A stretch of 64,000 nt of DNA, from the NCBI GenBank assembly GCA_005784505.1, contig VCAZ01000274.1, positions 12,501 through 76,500 on the forward strand, in the 5' to 3' direction. The DNA is from Bagarius yarrelli. Taxonomy: Eukaryota > Chordata > Actinopteri > Siluriformes > Sisoridae. Under the pieces are notes generated by a model. That model did no database searches. It was given only the letters and a program-made list of their open reading frames with translations, and was not told the origin of the DNA. Shown one piece after another: positions 37,159 to 49,646 of this stretch (position 1 is the stretch's first letter; each line of letters begins with the position of its first letter). The position numbers and the translations under genes are program-made.

Positions 37159-38704
37159 GTAAGCGCGTGCGTCAGTGGTTTTGTTCAGATGATAAAGATC
37201 CGAAACAGGACTGAAAGGAGTCACAGAAGAGTCACAGACAGCCACAGACAGAGTCACAGACAGAGTGTGTGTGTTTCTGTGAAGGTATCAGTTTGTGTGT
37301 GTTTTAATTGTTTACGCTTCAAGCCCGCGTGTGTGACGTTCCACATCCCGCGAGTTCGGTATAATTTACAGATGCACTGAAAACAAGACAGAAAGATAAG
37401 AGAGAGACAGACAGATACAGAGACAGACAGACACATACAGAGGGAGAAAGAGAGAGAGAGAAACAGACAGACACGACAAGAAAGAGAGACAGAGAGGAGA
37501 GAGAGAGAGAGAGAAACAACAGACTATACAGAGGAGATAGAGAAAAACAACAACATACGAGGGAGAGAGAGAGACAGACAGACCGCACATACAGAGGAGA
37601 GACAGAGAGAGAGAAACAGACAGACATACAGAGGTGATTAGAGAGAGCGACAGACAGACACATACAGAGAGACGAGAGAGAGAGAGAATGTGGGCTTCGC
37701 ATGAAATGACCGACGTACCTCAGTCTCCCCTCCTTTTTAAAACACATCACCCTCACTCTCATCACACACACACACACACACACACCAGGCTTTCTGCTGA
37801 GAAACATTCTTAATCTGAGAATACATAAAGGGGATGTTTTTGTACTGATTGTGAATTTGGACAAGTCAAAAACACCGAACAGTTACACTTTAATTCTCTC
37901 TCATCTCTAATTAATCTTCTTCATCATCACATCATCATCACCATTATCACCAGCATCATCATTAACATCATCATCATCATCATCATCATCACCCATATCA
38001 ATCACCACCATCATCACTCATCACCATCATCATCATCAACAATCATCACCAGCATCGATCATCACCATCATCTCTTACATCATCATCATCCCCATCATCA
38101 TCATTAACATCATCACCACCATCATCATCACTCATCATCATCATATAATTAATGGACTTTTTATAGCTTTATCATTAACTGAGTTAATCCGATTTTGTGA
38201 GCAAACACAAGACACAGGACATTGAATGTGTATTATTGGTGTGTGTGTGGTGTGTGTGTGTATGTCAGCTATAAAATCCACAATAATATTAACTCATTTG
38301 AAGGTACGTGAAATGCCGTGTTTTCACATATCCCATCTTAGTAATTGGGGGCAGAGTTCAGGGTCCGCTATGATACAGCGCCCCCTGAGCAGGAAGGTTG
38401 AGGGTCTTTCTCAAGGACCCAACAGTGGTTGATTTGCCGGTGGTGGGGCTTGAACCCAGTGTTTCCTGGTCTCAGATCAGCAACTTAACCATTTGAGCCA
38501 CGACTGCCTTAGATTCAAGTCTCTGTCTGTCTGTCTGTTCTGCTCTCGTCTCTCTCTCTCAAAGTCAAAGTCAAAATTGCTTTAGTGGATGAGCCATATT
38601 TACATTAAACAAATAAAGCAAAAATATACAAAAATATACAGAAAAACCACAGAGAAAAGACAGTAGTGAAATAAATAGAAGTATATGGGACAAACAGGGC
38701 TGTG

Positions 38705-38735
<31 letters not shown>

Positions 38736-39076
38736 TGTTTTGGGGTCAGTCACTTTTTTAGGTAACCGCTACAGTGTACTGTGGATTTAGGGCCCGAGGC
38801 ACTGCATTTACTCTGTGCTTGTGTGTGGTGTGTGTTTCCATTGTGTGTGTAGTTGTGTTTTGTAATGTTAATTGTTTGTAATCTTATCTCTCGCTCTCTG
38901 TCTGTCTCTCCTCCTCTCTCTCGCTCTCTCTCCTCTTCCTCTTATTCTTTTCTCTGTCTCTCTCTCCCTCTCTGTCTCTCTCTCCCTCTCTGCTCTCTCT
39001 CGTCTCGTATCTCTTCTTCTCTCTCTCTCGTCTCTCTCTCTTGTCCTCTCCTCTCTGTCTCTCCTCTGTCTCTGTC

Positions 39077-39110
<34 letters not shown>

Positions 39111-39154
39111 TGTCTCTGTCTCTCTCTTCTCTCTCTCTAGGTCTCTCTCCTCTC

Positions 39155-39205
<51 letters not shown>

Positions 39206-39394
39206 TCACTCTCTCTGTTGACTTTGTGTCTGTGCTGAATTTGGATGATGTCCTTTCCTTCCTGGTATAAACTGATGGACAATAAGAATGGCGTGAGTTC
39301 TGTCCAGCGAATGGAAGCGGCGGTTGTTGCAGGTCGCCTGACTGTGTGACCCCTCGAGTTCTTTACATTCAGCTGCTGCTCTGCTGTGTTTCAG
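37159..39394 (+). other. abca1 intron 1: simple repeats and a SINE
   Basis: The intron holds (GA)n/CAGA tracts at about 37380-37690, a (CA)n tract near 37767, an ATC-type repeat (ATCATCATCACC) at about 37915-38145, a (GT)n tract near 38701-38727 and a long (CT)n tract at about 38885-39200. The SINE is listed separately. No coding exon was found. Confidence 0.75.
38370..38508 (-). mobile_element. tRNA-derived SINE
   Basis: On the minus strand it begins GTGGCTCAAATGGTTAAG (A box), continues to CTGGGTTCAAGCCCCA (B box), has an AACAGTGG...GGTCCTTGAG tail and ends CAGGGGGCGCTG. This is the common fish SINE layout. Intronic in abca1. Confidence 0.75.
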
Positions 39395-39434
39395 CTCCAG
39401 AGTCGAGGCAGGTGCAGTGAGACGCTGGGGGAAG

Positions 39435-40055
39435 ATGGCCGTCTCTACTCAGCTGGGTCTGCTGCTGTGGAAGAACTTCACCTACCGCCGGCGACAGACT
39501 GTGAGTTTACAATGACAGTTGTTAGTTAATGAGTGATTTAAATCTAACCCTGTTCCTTGGTGAGGTCCTACAGCATGTGCTCAGCTTTGGGGGTAAAGAG
39601 AACAGATGTAGAGGGCAGATGGGGCAAACGGATGAAAAGACTATGTGTCTCAAACAGATGAAGGGTTCAAGGACGCATGAGTCTCCTAAAGCTCTGGAAC
39701 TGAGAAACTGCTGTCTGATATGTAGATGATTTAATCAGATGAACGGATGAATAGTTTAGATGATTATTTAATAGATCAGATGAACGGATGAATAGTTTAG
39801 ATGATTATTAGATCAGATGAACGGATGAATAGTTTAGATGATTATTAGATCAGATGAACGGATGAATAGTTTAGATGATTATTAGATCAGATGAACCGAT
39901 GAATAGTTTAGAATGTTCTTGTGCTAATTCTGTATTTTCTGATGAATGTCTCAGGTGCAGCTGCTGATCGAGATCATCTGGCCGCTCATCATCTTCTTCA
40001 TCCTCATCTCTGTGCGACTGCATTACCCCCCATACGAGCAGCATGAATGTAAGTG

Positions 40056-40092
<37 letters not shown>

Positions 40093-40173
40093 TTCTCTAA
40101 GTCGTGTGTTGATCAGCAGCCTTTGTGTGGTTTTAACTGTAATGTGAGAGTTGAACAGGGTCATGTGTGTGTG

Positions 40174-40204
<31 letters not shown>

Positions 40205-42133
40205 GTTTGAACCTGTTTACTTTGTCTGGAACATAAACATGAACCACAAAATTTCAGAGAGATAAAACAGTCACATGACTGATTACCCATTACCGGTTTG
40301 AGCCTGTGTCTGATCTTCTCCACTGCAGTTACGGGCTGTGATCTCAGTAATCAACGATTATAAGACAGATTAATCGATTTACCATCAGCTATCGGAACTG
40401 ATCAATGTTCATAACTCTAAGCTTAAAAACGCGCTGTTTATGGTAGTTATTAACGCGGTATAAAGTGTTGTAATAAACTGTGTAAACACGGTAACGCGTG
40501 TCGTCTTTGTTGGGTTCTGTTGTCTGTTTGACAGTGATGAGTTTTGATAACTGTGGCTTTCCATAGCCGTGTCTTGTTCCATAAAAAAATTAATTGCACT
40601 CCTGCACTACAGCGCCACTCTGGTTAAACCACGCTATTTCAGGTCTTATGAGCGCAAACGACTAAATGACCATAAAATTATTTGTTGATAATATTGACTA
40701 ATTATTATGTCAGCCGTAATTAAAATGAATTACACACGTTTGTCACGTTCTCCTCCAGTTTCAGCTCGTATTAAACGATCATCAGATGTAAATCCAGCAG
40801 TGATTTTCAGGTGCAGCCTGATGAACGTGTTTAAACTCGTCCAGGGAGTTCCACCGAAATACTGCTGAGACTCAAACCTACTCGAACTGTTGATTTTCTT
40901 AGGGTTTGTCTTTATAACACATCTCAGAAGATCATCCTGACATGTAAACACGAAGAACATCACGTCTGTTTGTTTTGATGGTCTCTAGGCCACTTTCCTA
41001 ACAAGGCCATGCCGTCCGCGGGCACGCTGCCATGGGTGCAAGGAATCATCTGCAATGCCAACAACCCCTGCTTCCGTTACCCCACAGCTGGAGAAGCCCC
41101 GGGTGTAGTGGGCAACTTCAATAACTCAATGTAAGATTTCACATTCCACTATACACTTCCTAAGAACATCTGGAAGTAGATCAGGAACATGCTGATCTAA
41201 AGGATGGATGTTCCTCAAGTGTTTCTCTGTTAGTAAGAATCTTCTACTGAAGGTCCGCGGGGATCTAGGTTCTAATGAGTTTTAGCCTTTTTAAAGTTCT
41301 AGATCCTTCTGTCCTGGCTTAATAATCAGTAGTTATCTTCTTTACAACCTTTAGCGTAGTTGGGGATGAAATGCTCGACTAAGATGATGTGAAGTTTATA
41401 CATTTGTTTCTTTCAGAATCTCTCGTCTGTTCACCGATGCGAAGAAAATCCTACTGTACAGCCAACACGATAAGAGTTTCGAAGGATATAAGGAGCTGGT
41501 GCGAGCGCTGAGGAAAACTCCAGAGCAACACTGCAGGTAGGTCAGAACACCACACATATCTGAACCTTATGTTCCAAAGCTTCACTGGAAGATCTGAGTG
41601 ACATGAAGCAGCACTAAATGAGGTCATTTACATTTCTGTTATTTGGCATATGTTTTTATTCAGAGTTTTTACATTAATCTTATTTATCTGTTTGATCAGT
41701 TGAGCGTTAAGGGCCTATCTTAGGGGCCCAATGGTGGCAGTTTGGTGGTGCAGGGTATTGAACCCATTATCACCGATCAGCACTCCAACACATTAACCAC
41801 TGACTTACCACCTGATCAGTGTACCATTTACTTCAGAAGTATCTCCAGGCTCATACAGGAGATGTGCTGTGAAGTTCTTGGTGTGTTCCTCAGCTCCACC
41901 TCAGTGCTAAAGTTTTATCAGTCTGAGCCACGCTCTGGACTCGGGTTGATAACCCTGCAGAGATCTGTCCCTCTGAGACAAGCGCTCAACTCTCTGACCT
42001 TCTGTAACAGACAGCAGACATGGGGCATTGATCACTTACTGCTCTACTTTATGTCGTGTTTATACTCGTCCAGGGGGTTCCACCGAAATAATGCCATAAA
42101 TGTAAATGTCTCGTTTCCATATCATACACACTT

Positions 42134-42171
<38 letters not shown>

Positions 42172-42296
42172 AGACATATCCACACACACATACACATGCA
42201 GTTAAAAGTTTACATGTTAACCGTCTAACATTTTTCAGTAGAACACTGAGGTGCGGGCCACAGCACTGATCTGTAAACCATCTCATATAACCAAAT

Positions 42297-42341
<45 letters not shown>

Positions 42342-44584
42342 TGTACACACCCCCACACACATCTGCAAGTAGATTTAAGGTATTTTTCAGACAGAACTTG
42401 ATCCAGGTGTGATGTTGGGAAGTGAGAGTTCAGCTGTTAGTTGTTGATTCGGTTTTTGGTTGATTCAGTTCCCATTTGATTCAGTTCTAGGGTTGATTTG
42501 GTTAGTTGATTTAGTTCTTGTTTGATTCAGTTCTCTGTTAATTCAGAAAGTTGATTCAGTTCTAGGTGCATTCATTACTTGATTGATTCAGTTGTCAGTT
42601 GATTCAGTTTTTGGTTACTACAGTACCTTGTTGATTCAGTTCCCGGTTGATTCAGTTAATCAGGAGTCGTTTGGAATGAAGCAGTGTGTGCAGTAGTGTG
42701 TTGTGTGCTGGGAGTCTCTGTGTTCTCAGAGTGCTGAGTGATTTTAATAAACGCTCCCCAGTAGCATGTTTTCACTCGGGTCCTGACTCTCACTGTGTGT
42801 TTAGACTCAGGGGATTTCTGTTTGATGTTACACCACCATTATTTCATGATAATTTACTGTTTGATTTAAACAAGAATAAAATGTAAAAATGTTAAACATG
42901 AATTATTAGAACAGCTGGTTTTCACATGACCTACAGAAACCTCAGTCTGACCCCAACTGGAAAGTTCTGAACAGAGTGTCATTGTCTCTCTTCCTGTCCC
43001 CTGTGTCATAAACGCCTCTCTGCCCCAGTCTTCATGTGATTGTTAACGTCATCATGACATCATCCGCTTTATTACACATTCGTTACTGACAGATGTTACT
43101 GATTCAAAAGAATCTCACAGTGTTTTTAATGATTTTGCAGGATTTAGGCTGAAGGACTTCCTCCGCGATAATGAGACGCTGTCCGAGTTCCTGGAACAGA
43201 ACGCCACACTGAGCCAACACGCCGTGCAGCAGATAGTGGAGGCAGACGTCAACCTGGAGAAAGTAGGAGCAGATTTCAAACATTTTGACTTTTACACATG
43301 ATTTTCTTCTCACATGTCACATGACTTTTCTCTTATCAGTAACATCAGGACAGATGTTGGGGCGATGTGTGAGTGTGTTGTGATCTGTCTTTGTGTCTCT
43401 ATGTATGTCTGATATGTACTGTTTGTGGGACAGATGTCACACAGGTGGTGTAGATACACCTACACCTGATTTCATTAACTGTCAGTGGGCGAAGGGATAG
43501 AGGGAGGGGACAAGGTGAAGGGCTGGGTGAGGGACAATGTAGGACAAAAGTGGAAGTTGAGACAGTGGTCACATGATTAAACCCCACAGCAGCTCAGCCA
43601 TGTTCATGACTCAGCTGTTTCACATGAACCTAAAAGAAATGTAAAAGATTTCTGAGATCATGAAGGAGGAATGGAGTTCCTGAAACATCAGCCTCAGTAA
43701 AAACAGTCCAGTGGTGTGTGTGTGTGTGTGTGTGTGTATTATTGGAGTGTGCTGGATTTAAGTGGTCAGGGTGAGACACCACACAGCTGATAAAGAGAGA
43801 AAGTGTTGTTTGTGGAACCCTGAGAGAAGAAGAGTGAGGAGAGGAAGAGGTACATAACGTCCTCGCTCTCTCTCTGTCTCTGTCTCACAGAGGAACCAGA
43901 AGCTCCTCACAGAACACACAGCTGTCAGGAGAGAGTTACAAATGGTCACCATGTGGTTATTGATGAGTTATAGATGATTATGACTGCTTCCTTAGGTGTT
44001 GATGAAAGGTTTCGGGGTTCATCTGAGAGATCTGTGTAACACCACATTGCTGGAGGAGTTTGTGAACATCGCCGATCAGAACGTCTCGGAGATGACGCAG
44101 AAGATCATCTGCCAGGCCCCTGCTGATTGGCTGAACAGAGCTGAAAGCCACTTCCTTTCCAACCTCGACTTCCTGAAGCCTATACGGGTAAGACAACTAC
44201 ACATCACATGACTGCTGCACTGTTCTGCGCTCTGATTGGTCAGCAGGTGTTAAGGAATTTACTTAGGGGTCCAACAGTGGGAACTTGGTGGTGCTGTGAA
44301 TCAAACCTCCAATTAACAGCCCAACTGCGCCGCCACTTCCCCATATATTCATGCACTCACTCTGGTATGTGATTGTTTCCATAGTAACAGCTCACACACA
44401 GAGACGGGATCAGTGTGAAGGACAGCAGCACTTGGACAATTCTGTCCCTCATTAATTAGACTTTCTATTAAAGCTGTAATGAGCTTTATGGAGTTTAATG
44501 CAGGAAAGTGCAGGAACGACAGAACACACAGATGAATGAGAAAAACACTGCATTTAATAATTACATTAATCACCACAGAGCACA

Positions 44585-44619
<35 letters not shown>

Positions 44620-47600
44620 TAAACACTACTCTCAAACCCTGTGTGTCTGTCTCTCCTCTGTACTCCCGCAGAAGGACGTGAGATCCAACCCTAAAGTGGT
44701 CCAGGACGTGTCTCTGGCCACGGATACACTGCTGGAGAGTCTGGGAGCGCTGGCTGTCGAGGTGAGAGACCCTAAAATACCCCCCCCTCCTCCTCCACCC
44801 CAAAATATTAGGGAATGAGAGAAATATCAGATATAGAAGTGTGATACATCTGGTACAGTTTCCAGAACGTCGAGGGTGTGTGTAAAGTCAGATGCCACCA
44901 GGCCGAAGGAGGAAAATTCAGATTTCATCGATTTTTAATATGTAAATAAAAACATTATGTGTTTAATAATATCATGTAACCATTTTAAAACTTTCATCCT
45001 CAACCTTTATCCTGATTTTGAAACACCCACGCTATCGTGTTAATGCTAACATAAGAATAATGCTAGTGCTAGCTCATGTTAGTCCCTTGATGTTACCATG
45101 ACAACCTCTGGTGTAAACAAACCCTGAGTAGGCTAACTAGCTTAACATATTTGACCTGCAGTCAAAGGTTGGAATGTATTAAAGGCATCAGATGTGATTG
45201 GTTCACTGTGTTGAGTTTATTTATGACATCAAAAGCGAAGTTTTTATGTGCCGCAGTTATTAACGTTAGTAACCTTTTTTTTTTATTGAACTGGAATGAG
45301 GAGTGTGTTGAGGTGTTGAGGGTTTGGGGAGATTAGTAGGAGAAGTGGGTTAGGATATGTGGTTGGCTGAAGTTTTCAGGCGTTGGGAAACCGGAGCCGA
45401 GTCAGAGAGTCATGAGTGATTTACTGAGCCTGAGACGTTGCCAGATTCTGATCTTTTACAGTCAAACAGCTGAGCTGGCTGAACATTAGGTCACTCTGAG
45501 TCACGGCTGTTTGTCTTTACAATAACGTCTCGATTGTGTGTGTTATATAAGACAAAGAGAATTCGTGAAGGCGTTGGCTTGTTGACAAATTTCAGCCATG
45601 TCACATGATGAGCAGTGACAAAGACAGCTGTCTTACAGTCGGCGTCTAGAACCGGAACGAAACAGAAAGGTTTCCTGTGGCTCAGCGTCTCCTTTGTTCT
45701 CACGCTGCGGTTTTTGCTGAACTGCAGTAACCCCGAGCGAGCTGCAGGAGGAGGCTGAGGTTACTCCAGGTCATTCAGGCTGCTCCAGTTCCTCGGCTCT
45801 CGTTTGCGTATCTGTGTCTCGAAGCTGATCTCAGTGTTTATAGTGGCTGCTGTTTGTGGTTGGACTTGATTGGCTGCAGGGTCTGATTTCGCTCCGGGGT
45901 TTTTAGCTGAGGTGGTGTGTGTACAGGGAGAAGCATTATGACAGAGACGTGTGTGAGGACGGAGTGTGTGCTGTCGGGGGTGGAGCTACACTTTTAATTA
46001 TCACTCACTTGGAGCAGATAAACTGCTGCATTCATTTCGTCTGAAGAAAAAAGTGTCTGAGGTTCCGTCTGGACAGCGTAACCCAGAGTAACCTCTCAGT
46101 TCCGTATGTTACTGTTAAGAACCGAAGACCTTCGTACCTCTCTGTCCTCTCTCACTTCTCTCTCCAAACCGCCCCCCACACCATTAACTTAAGCTTCTCA
46201 CACACACACACACACACAACACACCACAAATTGTTGATAAAGTGCAAGCATCTTTTGTCCCAGAGACCCCCCTCCCCACTCCTGTACTCAGTGGCTCCCC
46301 CTTCAGGCCAACTTTCTTTAGGTAAAAATGATTTTTCTACATAAAATTTTTTTTTCCTATATAAAAATGTATTTTACTTACACAATATATTCATCCACAT
46401 CTGTCAAACCAAAGAATCTAAAACTTATTTACATCTACAACATACATTTCTACACACTTAGAACTTTATTTATCTATAATTTCTGTGAAAAGATACACAA
46501 TTTTCAAAAACGAATAAACTAATAAATAACAATAAAGCCGGCAGAATAAACAGATGTGATAGAATTTCATGCAGATGTTGTAAATAATAAGGATCTACTT
46601 TAATCACCAGCGTCAGACTGCTACTGTTGAGTCATTGATAAAGACCCTTCTTAACCCTTCGTGCTTCAGGGGGCGCTGTATCATATCTGACCCTGGGATA
46701 GAAGAAGAAACTAATTTCACTGTACTGTAGAGTAAATTAATAATGTCCTCTCGTCTCCTCGCGCGGTGTCGGGGGCTGTTAATCAATAGCGTGAGGAGGA
46801 TCTGCTTGTTCTTTCTAGTTTAGCTGTTGTTTATTATTAACACTGTTGTGGGTTACTGATCTTCAGCTGGTGAGCATGAGGAGCTGGCGTGACCTGCGTG
46901 AGGAGATCCTGCTCCTGAGCGAAAACGCCACACACTCACCCAATCACGTGTACCAGGCCGTGTCGCGCATTGTGTGTGGACACCCAGAGAGCGGCGGTTT
47001 GAAGATCAAATCCCTCAACTGGTATGAAGATAACAACTACAAGGCCCTGTTTGGTAACCATAACGACGGCGAGAATGAGCCCGTATCCGCCTACGACAAC
47101 ACGTCCAGTGAGTCTGTGCTTTAAAATTAAAACATATCGAACATTACAGCTACAGTGAAACACCACTTTACTGCTCGCTCAGAAATCCTGAGAGTTTTTG
47201 TTCTCTTTCTTTAGCTCCTTTCTGTAACAACATGATGAGGAACCTGGAGTCAAGTCCTATCTCACGAATGATCTGGAGAGCGTTTACAGCCTCTGCTCAT
47301 GGGAAAGATCCTATACACACCTGATACACCAGCCACACGCAGGATCATCCATGAGGTGCGTCAGTCTGAGTGACAGAGCTGTTAGAGTTTACAGCCGCGT
47401 GTGGAGTTTATTGTTAACGTTTTGTAAATCTCTTCCTATCAGGTGAATAAGACGTTCCAGGAGCTGGGGGTGCTGCGGGACTTGGGAGGAATGTGGGATG
47501 AGCTGAAAGTGAAGGTTTGGGACTTCATGGAGAACAGCGAGGAAGTGGATCTAGTGAGAGTAAGTTAACTGTAATAAAGCTCTTCTCTAATAAAAAGTCC

Positions 47601-48664
47601 ACAACGCCACCCAGTGCTCACTAATAACACTACAGCTTGACATTAGATATCAGATGTGAATACATTAGATTAGATTCTTGTCTTTATTATAATGCAGAAA
47701 TTCTGGCTTATGTTGTAATGTAAGTTTTGTGAGTAATGTAAGGGTGATGTCGTCTCTCTATAGACACTGCTCCAGAATAACGCCAGCGCTCAGTTCTTCA
47801 ATGCCAAGCTGAAAGGAACAGATTGGCATGTGGAAGACGTGTCCCAGTTCTTGTCCAAGACGGCTGAGGACACGCGAGTGGCGGGAACAGCGTACACCTG
47901 GAGAGACGTGTTTAACGAGACAGACCAGGCCATCCTGACCATCTCACGTTTCATGGAGGTAAAAATATGTTTAGACACACACTGCAGTAAGGGTAATAGA
48001 GATTTCTGGATCATGATTGGGGCAGTATCTTCTAAGACAGAATCTTCTGTAAATAATAACTCAATGGAAATATTTTATAATTTCTTTAACCCTTCAGTGT
48101 GTGAACCTGGACAAATTGGAGCCGGTGTCGACGGAGGAGCGTCTGGTGAATCAGTCTATGCACCTACTGGACAGTCGTAAGTTCTGGGCCGGGATCGTTT
48201 TTCCAGACATGCAAGCCGACTCCTCCGAGCTTCCTCCTAATGTCAGCTACAAGATTCGCATGGACATCGACAATGTGGAGCGGACCAATAAGATCAAGGA
48301 TGGGTGGGAACTGTTCTGTTTCTCTTTTAAACACAGAGGTCATCTGACCAGAAACTAAATGTCCACCTGTCTTATGTAAACATTGTGAATGTGGATTGTA
48401 AATTTAGGTACTGGGATCCCGGTCCTCGCGCTGACCCATTTGAGGACCTGCGCTACGTCTGGGGAGGTTTTTCCTACCTGCAGGACGTGATTGAACACGG
48501 GATTATCCGAGCTCTGACAGGCAGCAAAGAAAAAACTGGAGTTTACGTTCAGCAGATGCCGTACCCGTGTTATGTAGACGATATGTAGGTTTTTACCTTC
48601 GACTTCAATGTTCGCCATATTTTGTCTTCATTTTATTTAACCCTGTCTGCCCTTTTTGTGCTCA

Positions 48665-48701
<37 letters not shown>

Positions 48702-49646
48702 TTTTCTGCGTGTGATGAGTCGCTCCATGCCTCTCTTCATGACACTGGCCTGGATGTACTCTGTGGCCATCATCATTAAAGGCATTGTGTATGAAAAAGA
48801 GGCGCGTCTGAAGGAGACCATGAGGATTATGGGATTAGACAACGGGATTCTGTGGCTGAGCTGGTTTATCAGTAGCCTCATTCCGCTGCTCATCAGCGCC
48901 GCCCTGTTGGTCCTAATCCTGAAGGTGGGGCTTTTTCTTAACCATTTACATAAAAGTAGGGATGCAAGATATTTATTAGACAGATAAATTATTGGGCGAT
49001 GTGTGTAAAAATGGCTAGGATAACAGATCCTAGTCATCTTGCTGGATGTCAAGATATGTCCTATAAATCCTATCCTATATCCTTGATCAACCACTCAAAT
49101 CAGTACTTTCAGTTTGATCTTCTGAATCTGTCTCTTCATTACAGATGGGAAATCTTCTGCCCTACAGTGACCCCGGTGTGGTCTATCTCTTCCTAGTCTC
49201 TTTTGCTGTGGTCACTATCATGCAGTGCTTCCTGATCAGCACTCTGTTCTCTCGGGCCAACCTAGCAGCCGCCTGCGGGGGCATCATCTACTTCACCCTG
49301 TACCTGCCCTATGTGCTGTGTGTGGCCTGGCAGGACTACGTGGGTTTCGGAGCTAAAGTGGTTGTGGTGAGTGTTTCATTAGTTGGGATTTTTTTGCATA
49401 AACTTTGATGGCGTGGTTTCATTCGTGTCTCTGTTTTTTAGAGCCTTCTGTCTCCGGTGGCGTTCGGTTTCGGGTGCGAGTACTTTGCGCTGTTTGAGGA
49501 GCAGGGTATGGGAATTCAGTGGGACAATTTGCTGTCCAGTCCCATGCAGGAGGACAGCTACAGCCTCACCACTTCCATCTCCCTCATGCTGATAGATGCT
49601 GTGCTGTATGGTCTCATGACCTGGTACATCGAGGCGGTTTTCCCAG
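39435..49646 (+). CDS. abca1: abca1 exons 2-17: TM1, extracellular domain 1, TM2-6
   Basis: Exons: 39435-39500 (exon 2 from 39395), 39955-40048, 40989-41130, 41417-41536, 43148-43262, 43996-44187, 44672-44761, 46867-47107, 47215-47355, 47443-47559, 47764-47958, 48098-48303, 48408-48584, 48702-48924, 49145-49366, 49442-49646. Exon 3 holds TM1 (LLIEIIWPLIIFFILISVRL). Extracellular domain 1 diverges most in exons 5-8; its later part (RIVCGHPESGGLKIKSLNWY, WDPGPRADPFEDLRYVWGG) is near-identical to human. Exons 15-17 hold TM2-6. Exon 6 uses the acceptor GATTTAG at 43147, because the AG seven bases earlier would give an in-frame stop. Exon 10 has a one-base insertion. Confidence 0.94.

Noticed and set aside
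38853..39282. Ser/Leu or Arg/Glu open frames on both strands
   Set aside because: They are translations of (CT)n/(GA)n microsatellites. The same holds for frames at 1807-2061, 28981-29382, 32585-32914 and 37319-37864.
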